DNA of 64,000 nt, taken from positions 96,853 to 160,852 of the forward strand of contig JAHCKG010000007.1 in the NCBI GenBank assembly GCA_026125895.1, written 5' to 3'. The notes under the pieces were generated by a model. It made no database searches and was not told where the DNA came from. It saw nothing but the letters and a program-made list of their open reading frames with translations. The stretch is from Pseudolabrys sp. (GTDB lineage: Bacteria > Pseudomonadota > Alphaproteobacteria > Rhizobiales > Xanthobacteraceae). Both the position numbers and the translations under genes were made by a program. Positions 38,835 through 48,113 of the stretch are shown here, in pieces. Numbering within the stretch: the first letter of the stretch is position 1; the number at the start of each line of letters is the position of its first letter.

Positions 38835-40142
38835 ATGAGGCACGCGAAATGTTCATTCTCCCTACATCGCCTTTTCGACGATACACCCTTCAATACACGG
38901 CGGGCTCCGGCAGATTTTCTGCTTAGAACAATTTTATCCGTCGCCGGCAAGTTTGTCTTTCTGCGCGTGATATCTGCTAGTGGGCTATTGATCGCACTGT
39001 GGTTCTTCCCAGTCCAATTATTTGTCCAAGTCGGAATATATACGACATTACTAGGGCTAGCCTCGATCTGCGTGTTCGGGCGCTACGAATTTCTAATATT
39101 GCGCGCGAGCACCAACGACGAGCGTATCGACGCTAGCCATTTGTCAATCTTAGTTTCGACCTGCGCCATCGCAATGGCCTTTGCATGCGGTTTTGTGCTT
39201 TGGCGGGATCCGGCGAAATTGGCCATTATCGTCTTTCCGGCGGCGCTTTTGGCCCGAGCTTGGCTACGGCTTGGACTAACGTTTGCAACAGCGAACGGTC
39301 GCTACGAAAACGCCGTTGACGCGCTTATCCCTCATGCCCTAGCTCAGCCCGCCATACTAGTTATTTTACTTCACAAAGGATTCGAGCCTTTTGCCGCATT
39401 TTTGATATCGGACATGGTCGGGCAATTTGTAGCCGCATTTTGCGTCGCAATTAGCGAACGCGAGTGCTTCGCGCATGTGTGGCGGCCGCTCGCAAGAGAG
39501 AGGATCTTTAAGCTAGCGCTTTCTAACTGGAGTCTTCCTACCACGAATTTAACATCAGCGAGCTCCGCATTCTTGTTTGCTGCTGCACCGATATTTTTAC
39601 TCCCTACGATTCCGAATGGCATTTTAGCAGGCACTCTCGCTCTCCTGTTTCGAATTCTCGATCTCCCTACCTCTTTGACCGCCTCGTCCGTCGGCCCGAT
39701 TATGATTAAGGAAGTTACCGATCGACGGCGCGACAAAAACAGGTTCTTAAAAGGAGCCACTTTCCTAATTCCTACCGCCATCGCGGTTGCAGTCTTTGGG
39801 TCAATTTCAGTCGGCGCGATCGTGCTGGACCGCTTTCATTTAACGCCCCAGTGGCACCTGGCGCTTACTATTCTTCCAGGCGTGGCTCTATTCCAGGCCA
39901 GCATCGCAGCGACGGGTCCGCTTATAGATATAGCGACCGCAGCAGGAAAGCAGAACGCGCTCGTGCTGCTCAATCTCTTGGCGGCCGCGGCGGGAGGCAC
40001 AATACTGATCGGATGGTGTAGCGAACCATTAATGGCGATTGCAGCTGTCGGCATCATTGGCGCCACGAGGGCCATCACTATGAGCGCATGGCTGGCCTTT
40101 AGTCCATGTGATGACGAATTGGGCAGGGTCGTCCCGAGCTAG
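38835..40142 (+). CDS. Polysaccharide flippase-like membrane protein (Wzx/MATE type)
   Basis: About 435 residues with roughly twelve hydrophobic segments and few charges, the topology of Wzx/MATE-type polysaccharide transporters; weak family cues include the FGRYEFLILRAST loop after the second segment. It would flip lipid-linked oligosaccharide to the periplasm. The ATG at 38835 is preceded by GGGGAAA; an in-frame ATG at 38784 lacks such support. It is separated from the main locus by a 1.1-kb degenerate stretch, and its partner polymerase could be the ligase-domain protein at 9379. Assignment rests on topology more than motifs. Confidence 0.65.
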   Translation: MRHAKCSFSLHRLFDDTPFNTRRAPADFLLRTILSVAGKFVFLRVISASGLLIALWFFPVQLFVQVGIYTTLLGLASICVFGRYEFLILRASTNDERIDASHLSILVSTCAIAMAFACGFVLWRDPAKLAIIVFPAALLARAWLRLGLTFATANGRYENAVDALIPHALAQPAILVILLHKGFEPFAAFLISDMVGQFVAAFCVAISERECFAHVWRPLARERIFKLALSNWSLPTTNLTSASSAFLFAAAPIFLLPTIPNGILAGTLALLFRILDLPTSLTASSVGPIMIKEVTDRRRDKNRFLKGATFLIPTAIAVAVFGSISVGAIVLDRFHLTPQWHLALTILPGVALFQASIAATGPLIDIATAAGKQNALVLLNLLAAAAGGTILIGWCSEPLMAIAAVGIIGATRAITMSAWLAFSPCDDELGRVVPS

Positions 40143-40358
40143 CTCACGCAAACCGCTCACTGACTAAGTCAAAGGAGCGGGGTTGTGAGCCTGCACCGAA
40201 CGCCGCGCTTCATCATGGAACTGTGCATATCCCGGGTCCAACCCGCGGCAGGACTTCGATCTGTCTCTAAGATGCGTGCTCCTCTATCGCACTATTAAAG
40301 CGATCTGACTAAAGCATTAGGCAACCAAAGAGATTCAGATAACGGCCATCGACTGAAG

Positions 40359-40724
40359 CTAATGTAACGCAGGCGATGTGTCGGAGTGAGATTTATTTAT
40401 CGAAAGCGGAAAATACTGCGCCCAGGTCCTAAGCGGCGGAAGCAACTCAACCCAGATCATGAGCCCGATTACCGTCGCGATGAACGCAATTTGCGAAAAG
40501 CGCACGCGTCCTATACCTGCAACAGAAAGGACGAAGACTATTATTGCGACAACAATGCCCTTACATATTAGGCCAAGAGTAAACGCAACAAATCCACCGA
40601 TCGCTACAGCTGGGATCGAAAGCCTTGCTAGCCTATTGATTAACCTGCTTACGCCATACAAAACACGGTCCATATCGAATTCGGAATAAGTCGCTTTATT
40701 TTCTTCGCCGCTACCTAAAGTCAT
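40359..40724 (-). CDS. Hypothetical small membrane protein
   Basis: A 121-residue protein with about three predicted transmembrane helices (LSIPAVAIGGFVAFTLGLI, VVAIIVFVLSVAGI and IAFIATVIGLMIWVELL) after a polar N-terminus. No family recognised. The ATG at 40724 is preceded by a G7 run (40733-40739 on the complement) in ribosome-binding position, as seen at 34140. It stands alone, convergent with the flippase gene. Confidence 0.5.
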   Translation of the reverse strand: MTLGSGEENKATYSEFDMDRVLYGVSRLINRLARLSIPAVAIGGFVAFTLGLICKGIVVAIIVFVLSVAGIGRVRFSQIAFIATVIGLMIWVELLPPLRTWAQYFPLSINKSHSDTSPALH

Positions 40725-40886
40725 GACTGCTGCCCCCCCGGCGGTACCAGTCCGGATCATCCACAGGTGGATAAAAATGGCAAGATCTCATTAAAGACGT
40801 ATAGCTCTGAAGCGGCCCCCAGTTGATTTCTTGATCGCTCGAAATGTTTATTCTAGGATTTGGCCCGAGATTAGAATGGGGCCCGC

Positions 40887-41093
40887 ATGACTTTTGACGA
40901 TCTCAAATGGAATCCGCAGTTGCAGATGCTCACCGGTTACGTCACGGTTAACGACGGAAACCGAGTTCCTATAGAGGTTCCTCGCGAATTGATCCACACG
41001 ATAACGATGTACAATGACGCCATAGAGACCGAAATCGAGCAATACAAGGAAGATATTGTCAGTCGTCTCCTGCCGCACATTTATCGCGGCTGA
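40887..41093 (+). CDS. Hypothetical 68-residue protein
   Basis: A short acidic protein with a beta-rich first half (LQMLTGYVTVNDGNRVPIEV) and a helical second half, reminiscent of small Rhizobiales DUF1488-like proteins, though I am not certain of the family. It has an ATG but no strong ribosome site. It lies in the transition to the degraded region. Real gene or not is moderately likely from its coherent codon use. Confidence 0.45.
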   Translation: MTFDDLKWNPQLQMLTGYVTVNDGNRVPIEVPRELIHTITMYNDAIETEIEQYKEDIVSRLLPHIYRG

Positions 41094-41771
41094 CATCCTT
41101 TCGGATGTGACCTCCTCGCCTGGAAGAATTGCCGACGCAGGACTCCGAAGCAGCCTAGTAGTCCGAAGCGCGGCGTTGGGACGAGCTTACGCTGACCACG
41201 TTTGAAGTTCCTAGCGAACTACTACTCACAAGTTCGGCCAACGAATATCACATTTGCTAGAACTTCGGTGCTGCTGGGCTGAGATCAAACGAGGGCCCTG
41301 AGGGCAGCAGCGGGACGTTGAGTGCGGTGACAAGCCCAGCCTGTCATTCGCTCGGACGATCTCTTAGGGCTCTTGCGGCAAGTCCTGATGTCCTCGTGCC
41401 TTTGTCGGCAAGTCGGCGGAACCGGTTGGACTAACCTTGGCAGGCGCGGGAAGCGCCGGCAAGGGACGATTTGCAGAATTCGCAGGCCACGTAATGGGCA
41501 AAGACGGCAGGCTTCATGCAGGCGAGCGCTGTCGATAATTTTTTATCTCAAACATCCCTAAGCGATTAGCGGCAGGCATCATCCGAAATGGAGCGTCTCC
41601 AGGACAGAGCACTCGGCTCGAAGGTTAGGATTCTCTAGCTTTGCTGCAACACCAGCGCTACTCGCGTGATAACGCCGACGACGCGTAGCCAGACATATCG
41701 CGGTCCCGCAGGGTTGCATCTTTAGCAGTCGGGCACTATGGGTAGGCGACAGATTGGATTATCCCACCCCT
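41094..41771. other. Intergenic region before the HTTM pseudogene
   Basis: About 680 bases with no convincing gene, repeat or terminator. Short frames here lack ribosome sites and family signals. It is probably degraded sequence plus the old promoter of the HTTM gene. Confidence 0.4.
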
Positions 41772-43613
41772 ATGCCTACCGTTATGGCCGCAAGCCGCGC
41801 CGCGATATTTGCTTCCAATGCAATCCGCGCGCTGACGCGAGACCCCCTTCGCTTTTTCGAAAGCTATCTGTTTCGAAGCGGCGGAGCGTATTCGATAGCT
41901 GCATGCCGAATTGCTCTTTTCGGATATCTTCTAATTCATGTCTTTCGTGACATCGTTCTTATAGGCATCGGATCTGCTGAGTACTATCAAAACGTTAATC
42001 TCAACAGTTATCACGCCAAGTCTCTCGTTTACTTGCTCTTTCCAACCACGCCGCCGCCGGTCGAATTTCTCCAGCTCCTGACATGGATAGCAGGACTTTC
42101 AACCGTCATGGCGATCGTGGGGCTGACGACGAGATGGGCAATGGTGGCCAGCACTCTATCGATAACTTTCCTTGCCTCAATAGTCTGGGCATGGCAGCCG
42201 CTATGGTCTCATCCATACAACTCCGGACTTCTGGCCGCATAGGCGTTCATGTTCGGTAGGGCGGGAGACGTTTGGTCGCTCGACAGTCTTATCGCCCGTT
42301 ACATAAGAAACCGACCGATTGACTTAAACCAATCTGTATATTGGTGGCCTGTCATTCTTGGGCAATTCGCTGTGTCCACTGTCTATCTGGGCGGCTTTTA
42401 CGCGAAATGGTCGACGCCCGACTTCACTTATAACTTCTCGTGGGTATTTTCAGACAATCTCCGAAACTCGGTGGCGCTCCCTTGGCTAATCCGGGGTGAG
42501 GCTATGCCGTGGAATGTCGATATCATCGTCAATACACCGTGGCTCTGGAAACTAGCTGCCGCAGGCCACCTCGTGACCCAAGCTCTCCCTGCGTTTGCGC
42601 TACTCTCTCTCAGGCGCCCTTGGCTGCGCCTGTCAGAGGGGTTGGTGTTTGCCGCGGGAGTCGTATTGCTCAAATTAAGCATGGGCATGTGGAATCCGGA
42701 GTGGTTGATCCTAACCGTTTTCTTTGTTGATTGGGAATTTTTCTTGCGCTCAGCGGGAATTCCCTTGGCCCGGACGGGAGAGCAGCACCCCGAGCGGTCA
42801 TGGGGGCCGACGGCTTATGCCCTTATCTTCATCCTGTTGAATGTAATTATTATCGTAATTCGTTATGACGATCGTGGCTCGAGCCGCCTTTACCCACTTT
42901 CATCGATGAACTTTTACTCGAACGTGGCAGCAGCCAAACCTTATAGCGAACACCACTTCTATCCGCGGATTTTGGATGAGCTGATTTTACGCTACCCTGG
43001 CGGGTCATCGCGAAAGTGGCATTGCTATCCACCCCACGCACCGGCGATAGGGTCCCTAGCTCTTGCAGCTTACGAGAATTCGCCGGGGTGGGAAAAGATT
43101 GGGCGCCAAGTCGGCGCAATGGAGGGCATTGTCGGCACGCTCCGATCGCTCGGCGCGAGCCAAAATCAGGCCGCCGATTGCGTTGGCAAGGTTGACATCA
43201 AAACCTATGACGCTATCGACTTATTCGCCTCCGTTCTGCGAATACCGGCCTACCCGGCTCGCGCCGAGTTCCGCGTGGGATTCCACGGCCTTGTGAGCAG
43301 GTATGAGAAAAGGCACAATAGGATCATTGCGGCAGCGGCGGGCGTCGCCGGCGCCGGCGGCACGATGAAAATCAGTGTTGCGACCGAAGGGCTAGACATC
43401 GGCCGCATCAAATTATTGCTCGCTAACGACCCTTGGCACAATGAAATTGTAGGCTCATTGATGGAGCTGCCTGGAATTTGGGAGGGCAACACATATCTTG
43501 TAGATGAAATTTACTTCAAGTCGCTCCGACGCGGGTGGTACCCTGTTGTCGTGCGTGTGACTGAAAACAGCGGCTCCTCGTATGACTTCTTCAGCGGAAT
43601 TCTTTATCGGTAA
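41772..43613 (+). pseudogene. HTTM-domain (vitamin K-dependent gamma-carboxylase-like) membrane protein, interrupted by in-frame TAG
   Basis: Two halves lie in one reading frame separated only by TAG at 42240-42242. The N-terminal 156 residues and the C-terminal 450 residues together look like one HTTM protein. The first part has RFFESYLFRSGGAYSIAACRI and several transmembrane helices. The second continues with GDVWSLDSL, further helices and a soluble C-terminal domain. Reading through the TAG gives a smooth hydrophobic junction. The next gene, a DCC-family partner commonly found beside HTTM genes, is also broken. An ATG at 42249 could restart the second part, but a functional protein seems unlikely. 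Confidence 0.75.
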
Positions 43614-43985
43614 GGCAGCCATCGTTTATGATGGCGATTGCGTCTTTTGCCATAGCTACGTCCGGCTAATCCGCTTGCGTGAGTCGGTTGGGAGTATCGA
43701 GCTAATCGACGCAAGATCAGACGACCCTCGAGTCGAACGCCTCCAAAAGCTTGGCTACAATCTCAACGACGGCATGCTATTCATTTGGAATGGTCAATCT
43801 ACCATGGCAGCGATGCCATGCATATGCTCGGCAGCCTTTCGACAGAGTGCGGCTGGCTCAACAAGCTCAACAGAGCAATCTTCTCCAACCGAGCCGCATC
43901 GAAATTGCTGTATCCGATTTTGAGGCTTGGGCGCCGCGCTACTCTCTCCCTACGGGGGGGCAGCCTAATCAGCCCCCCGAAGTAG
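43582..43985 (+). pseudogene. DCC-family thiol-disulfide oxidoreductase (DUF393), frameshifted
   Basis: The first 70 or so codons encode the DCC signature YDGDCVFC and the following ARSDDPRV and LNDGMLFIWNG. The family's second half (IYHGSDAMHMLGSLS, then SKLLYPILRLGR) continues in the -1 frame from about 43795 to the TAG at 43983-43985. The pattern fits loss of one base near 43795-43800. The start overlaps the HTTM frame by 32 bases. No slippery heptamer is evident, so programmed frameshifting is not favoured. A hairpin of GGGGGGC and GCCCCCC lies at its very end. Confidence 0.78.
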
Positions 43986-44053
43986 AACACGCTCGTGGCG
44001 TCGACCACTCGACCGACTCGCGATTTAGTGACACCATGATATCGATTGCCCTC

Positions 44054-44254
44054 GTCCAACCCGGGCCTTCGGTCTCAAGGTCGGCGACGAATACGCCGTG
44101 CCCTCGTGTAGGCCCCACCACCGCGAGCTCTATCAAGCAGGCAATGAGACGGCCTGGTGGCAGAAAAGCAGCCAACGGCTCCTCTAAGCCGCTGAACGCC
44201 TTTGGAAAGAAGGCCGGGCCAAGCTGTAGCCTGCGGTCGGCGGACGCTCCTAAA
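44054..44254 (+). pseudogene. Decayed copy of the 3' end of the RAD52-HNH gene
   Basis: These bases align with 47811-48011, the HNH-domain end of the intact gene. Identity is high by eye but with single-base indels and stops: the codon equivalent to GAA at 47943 reads TAA at 44185. No upstream part of the gene is present here. It continues directly into the decayed copy of the next gene, so the two were duplicated as one block. Confidence 0.8.
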
Positions 44255-44356
44255 AGTATCTAGCGGAGTGTCGAGAGGGCACCCACCCGCGCCCTTACCT
44301 CGACGGCCTGTGTTGCGGCTACCTTGGCTGCCGACGTCCCCCGGCATCGAATACTC

Positions 44357-45187
44357 ATGAACACCAAAGACCATTCATGGATTGTCCTAACACTGCACTG
44401 TTCACACTTCTATCGGCATGTTCAGAGAATGGGTATGAGAAACCGTGCATTTCGGCACGCTTGGCACACTCAGGGAATTCCTGGATCTCAATTGAAGAGC
44501 TCTTTTTCTTTCCTTCATCGAATGATATCGGCGAAGCCGCTGTTACTTTGAGTCTTAAAGGTATCTTGTCCGGTTCAATTAACACCGAAGTCGCCGCTGG
44601 CGACCACCGTGTGGATTTCGCGATTAGTGACGCATTCCACAACCTCGTAACCTTTGTAAGCTTCGTTCAGCTTCTGAAGGCCGGCGCCTCCCCCATGCCG
44701 CGATGACCAATGAGACATGGTGCGACATCATCGTGAGCAAAGAAGCATCTCCAGACCGGTGCCGCTTTTTTTGTGAGCAATGAATATCCGGGCCGGAAGG
44801 TTGCATTGACACTCTCACCAGCAAAGCGATGTTAACCGGCGCCTTCAGCGAGCTCGCGTTGCAAATAAGCAAGCATCCATACTTCACGCATTATTGTCTG
44901 TACCACGGCTCGCCTCTCCACAATTACGAACGGGTTGCCAAAGCATATGACGCAGACCGGGCAGCCGGCGTCCAACAAGGCACTTTCCGTGACGATATGG
45001 ACGCCGAAGACGCCCTCTTTGCTTCTCGCATTGTCGACGGCATCATTTTGCGGGTCGCAATATACTGAGAAGCGAGAAGTATTGCCCCATGCTCCAATCG
45101 CTTGAAATCCCGAAGTAATTGCAGCTGAAATTTGGGTTTCGATCGATCGTCACGGATCAAGATGTCGCTGAGTTAGTCGGTTTATAA
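44357..45187 (+). pseudogene. Decayed copy of the hypothetical gene at 48114-49064
   Basis: Starts with the same ATG context as 48114 and aligns to its end, where the final TAA is at 45185-45187. It has lost about 115 bases after codon 10 and carries several frameshifts and stops, including TGA codons near 44703 and 44785. Matching landmarks include the 'gaccattcatggattgtcct' start and the region encoding DAEDxLFASRIV. The intact copy lies 3.8 kb away in the same orientation. Confidence 0.82.
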
Positions 45188-46161
45188 AAAGGCGTTTGTG
45201 GGGACGGCTAGAGGCACGCCATCAAGCAGCCCTTACGCCGGCGTGGGGGCTGCGTCAGGAACCGCCCCGTCCACGGGCGGGCGCGATCGAGGCTGCCCGA
45301 GCCGGGATGCGCCGCAAAACCTGATCAGCAACGGGTCCGGCACGCTGGTGTCACCCGGTCATTTTCGACGACGGGGCGGCGACGCTCTCGCAATTTTCAA
45401 ACTCGGGCGGCCGGGATATGCTCTCCGGCATTCAAGCTGTCGCAGCCCCCGTTAATGCAACGAACGCCCCTCTTCGAATGACCTGCATAAGTGATCTAAC
45501 CGCCGCAGAACCGATCACAAAGAGACTTATCGCTTCGATGGTTCTTGGCCGAATCGGGCCGCAGTTTTTTTGGCGTCCTGCGACGCCGTGAAGGTGGCCG
45601 CCATCATGGCATCGCCTGACGCGACCTGCTTCATCGGGCACCGCAAGTCATTTGGCGTCAAAATAGTCGGCGGGACGGCAATCGTCAGCGCCTCAGGTGC
45701 ATGACCGTTCTTGCAGCCGCCGGGCTCCTTCGGTCCTCGCGTGGCCGGGTTTGCCGCCGGATCGCTTTCTTGCCTCTTGAGTGCATGCCAGGACGCCCCC
45801 TTTCTGACGTCTGAGACCATTCGCCCCGGCGGTGTCTCGGCTGCGGAATTTTTGGCTCGTTTTCGAGACGACCGAAGGCCCGGGGCGCCTAGAGCCTTTA
45901 ATAAGATTGGAAACAGGTCGTAGGGCACTCGTATCGCTGGTCGAGAATATTGCCGACGCTGGACCTAGTGGCTGATCAGGCCAAGGCTACAATTCCGTGC
46001 GCGATGCGTGGGCGTTTGTCGCGGGACTTCACTGCTTTGGCCAGCACAAATGAGGCCACGTTTGGAATGCGATACGAATGTTCGTCGCTAGCTAAAGACT
46101 CATGTGCTCGTGCCAGCGCCGCACCTTGGGAATGATCGCCATTTTGGGCTGGCAGAAACAG
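45188..46161. other. Region without a convincing gene
   Basis: About 970 bases. One leftward frame of 133 codons (45527-45928) has fairly even codon use but no ribosome site or domain I recognise, so it is noted and not called. Other frames are shorter. No repeats or transposase remains were identified. It separates the decayed duplication from the phage-like module. Confidence 0.35.
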
Positions 46162-46395
46162 TCAGCCACCTTTTTTCAGTCGCACTCCCGCCCCGCCTCC
46201 ATTCTCGGCGATGAACTCGACTCCGGCGTCCTGCAACGCAAGTTGGATCGCTTGAAGCGTTGCCCGTCTAGGCTCGGTCACCGCGCTTTCGATTTGACGG
46301 ATCGTTACGACACCAACCCCGGACGCATTCGCGAGGGCCTGCTGGGTCCAGTCGAGGAGACCTCGGGCGGCACGACATTGAGCAGCGGTAATCAT
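46162..46395 (-). CDS. Small XRE-family helix-turn-helix regulator
   Basis: A 77-residue protein that is almost entirely one helix-turn-helix (ARGLLDWTQQALANASGVGVVTIRQIE), the common short XRE type of Rhizobiales prophages and islands. It is divergent from the Gp157 gene, with 114 bases between them, an arrangement typical of a repressor controlling a phage recombination module. The intervening AT-rich spacer has repeated TGTCGT-like words that could be operators. Confidence 0.85.
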   Translation of the reverse strand: MITAAQCRAARGLLDWTQQALANASGVGVVTIRQIESAVTEPRRATLQAIQLALQDAGVEFIAENGGGAGVRLKKGG

Positions 46396-46509
46396 ACCCT
46401 GATATCGCAGAAACGATGGAAACCATCAATTCTGGCGAAAAGAGATGGACTCGCCAAATATGTCGTATATAGTCATTTTTGTCGTTTTTAAATATTTTGA
46501 GGAAAGTCG

Positions 46510-47007
46510 ATGAATGTTCAACTCGCTTCTACTCGTTATCGAGCGATCCGGGATCGCGTTCGGGAGCTCGATCCTGCCATCGATGAGCAGACGCTAGCGG
46601 ATACCGTTGAGGGGCTCACCGACCTCCACGAGATCGTCCAAGCGGTGATCCGCTCAGCCTTGGCTGACGAGGCCCTGGCCCGCGGCCTGAAGGGCCGGAT
46701 TGCCGAAATGGAAGACCGCCGCGACCGGCTACAGGATCGGGCCTCAAAACGGCGCCAGATCGCCAAAGACGTCATGGTGGAGCTCGATCTGAAGAAGATC
46801 ACGGCGCCGGATTTTACAGTGGCCATCCGCCCTGGTTTGCCGGCACTCATGGTCATCGACGAGGCCGCCGTGCCGAAGACGTACTGGGAGCCCGCCCCGC
46901 CCCGTTTGAAGCGGCAGGATCTCGCTCAAGACCTCAAAAACGGTGAGGAGGTAGCCGGCGCCACTTTGAGCAATCCCGAACCGATCCTGACTGTGAGGAC
47001 CAAGTGA
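46510..47007 (+). CDS. Siphovirus Gp157 family protein
   Basis: A 165-residue, largely helical protein with a coiled-coil middle (KGRIAEMEDRRDRLQDRASKRRQ) and the Gp157 signature around KKITAPDFTVAIRPGLPAL and VPKTYWEP. Gp157 proteins sit in phage early modules beside single-strand annealing proteins and are linked to recombination or superinfection effects. GAGGAAA precedes the ATG. Its TGA overlaps the ATG of the RAD52-like gene (TGATG), showing co-translation. Confidence 0.9.
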   Translation: MNVQLASTRYRAIRDRVRELDPAIDEQTLADTVEGLTDLHEIVQAVIRSALADEALARGLKGRIAEMEDRRDRLQDRASKRRQIAKDVMVELDLKKITAPDFTVAIRPGLPALMVIDEAAVPKTYWEPAPPRLKRQDLAQDLKNGEEVAGATLSNPEPILTVRTK

Positions 47008-48011
47008 TGGCGTTCTCGGTCAAACAAGTCCAGGAGCTCAAGAAGGACGTCGACCCGCGGCATCTGCGTAGCCGGGAGGTCAATGGTCGAGAGCTGGCCT
47101 ACATTGAGGGCTGGCACGCCATGGCGGAGGCTAACCGCATCTTCGGCTATGACGGCTGGAACCGCGAGACGGTCGAGTCGAAATGCGTGCTGAGCCGCGA
47201 GAATCGGGGTTCAGCCCACCTGACGGTCTATACGGCCAAGGTCCGGATCACCGTTCGGGCAAAGGACCAGGTGATAGTCCGCGAGGGCCACGGCACCGGG
47301 GAAGGCCGCGGTTCGAGCCTTGGGGAAGCCCACGACTTTGGGCTAAAGGCGGCCGAGACAGATGCTACCAAGCGGGCTCTGGCAACTTTCGGCAAGCCCT
47401 TTGGCCTTGGTCTCTATGGCGGTCTGACAACACCACATCGGCAACGGGCGCTCGCAGGCTATGCGGGGGAAGGCCCCCTCGACGCGCCGTCAGCCCAGCC
47501 GGTGGCGCTGCCCCCGGATGACACCACGCCCATCCCACGTCCGTCACGCTACTATGGTCGGTCCGAGGACGTGGTTACGCGCGATCGCCGGCAAGCTACG
47601 CGACAACCAAGCGGCAACTCCGTCACCGATACGCCGCTGGCCCCAGTCGACGCAGACCCGTCTGAGACCACTCCTGGCAAGATCGACAAAAGCGCGTTGA
47701 CGATTGGCGCGCCGCGCCGACTCCGCGATAAGAGTCACCTGCGCTTTGTCGCTTCGCACCCCTGCCTGATCTGCGGGCGCCAACCAGCCGACGCTCACCA
47801 CATCCAGTTCGCCCAACCGCGAGCCCTCGGTCTCAAGGTCAGCGACGAATACACCGTGCCCTTGTGCAGGACCCACCACCGCGAGCTCCATCAAGCGGGC
47901 AATGAGAAGGCCTGGTGGGAGAAAAGCAGCCAACGGCCCCTCGAAGTCGCTGAACGCCTTTGGAGGAAAAGCCGGGCCAAGCTGTACCCGGCGGTCGGCG
48001 GACGCTCCTAG
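47007..48011 (+). CDS. RAD52-family annealing protein with C-terminal HNH-type domain
   Basis: A 334-residue protein. Residues about 1-145 match the RAD52/RAD22-type strand-annealing fold of phage recombinases (LAYIEGWHAMAEANRIFGYDGWNRE, GHGTGEG, and AAETDATKRAL). A proline-rich linker follows, and residues about 245-330 carry CLICG, DAHHI and LCRTHHRELHQ, a DUF968-like HNH nuclease motif. The start at 47007 (TGATG) is preferred to the GTG at 47004. The fusion of annealing and nuclease units in one chain is unusual. Metal-binding Cys and His residues look intact, so it is probably active. Confidence 0.87.
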   Translation: MAFSVKQVQELKKDVDPRHLRSREVNGRELAYIEGWHAMAEANRIFGYDGWNRETVESKCVLSRENRGSAHLTVYTAKVRITVRAKDQVIVREGHGTGEGRGSSLGEAHDFGLKAAETDATKRALATFGKPFGLGLYGGLTTPHRQRALAGYAGEGPLDAPSAQPVALPPDDTTPIPRPSRYYGRSEDVVTRDRRQATRQPSGNSVTDTPLAPVDADPSETTPGKIDKSALTIGAPRRLRDKSHLRFVASHPCLICGRQPADAHHIQFAQPRALGLKVSDEYTVPLCRTHHRELHQAGNEKAWWEKSSQRPLEVAERLWRKSRAKLYPAVGGRS

Positions 48012-48113
48012 AAGCGTATCTAGCGGAACATCGAGCGGCGCCCACCCGCGCCCTTTCCTCGACGCTTTTTGCGGCTGCCTTTAATCGCCGACGTCCCTCG
48101 GAATTGAATACTC

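Noticed and set aside
43795-43800. Programmed ribosomal frameshift in the DCC gene
   Set aside because: No slippery heptamer or downstream structure at the shift point, and the neighbouring HTTM gene is also disrupted, so mutation is simpler.
43954-43979. GGGGGGC/GCCCCCC hairpin at the end of the DCC pseudogene as an intrinsic terminator
   Set aside because: The stem is plausible but no T-tract follows, and it lies within the coding frame.
45527-45928. 133-codon leftward frame as a gene
   Set aside because: No ribosome site, domain or convincing neighbour; kept only as a remark in the region entry.
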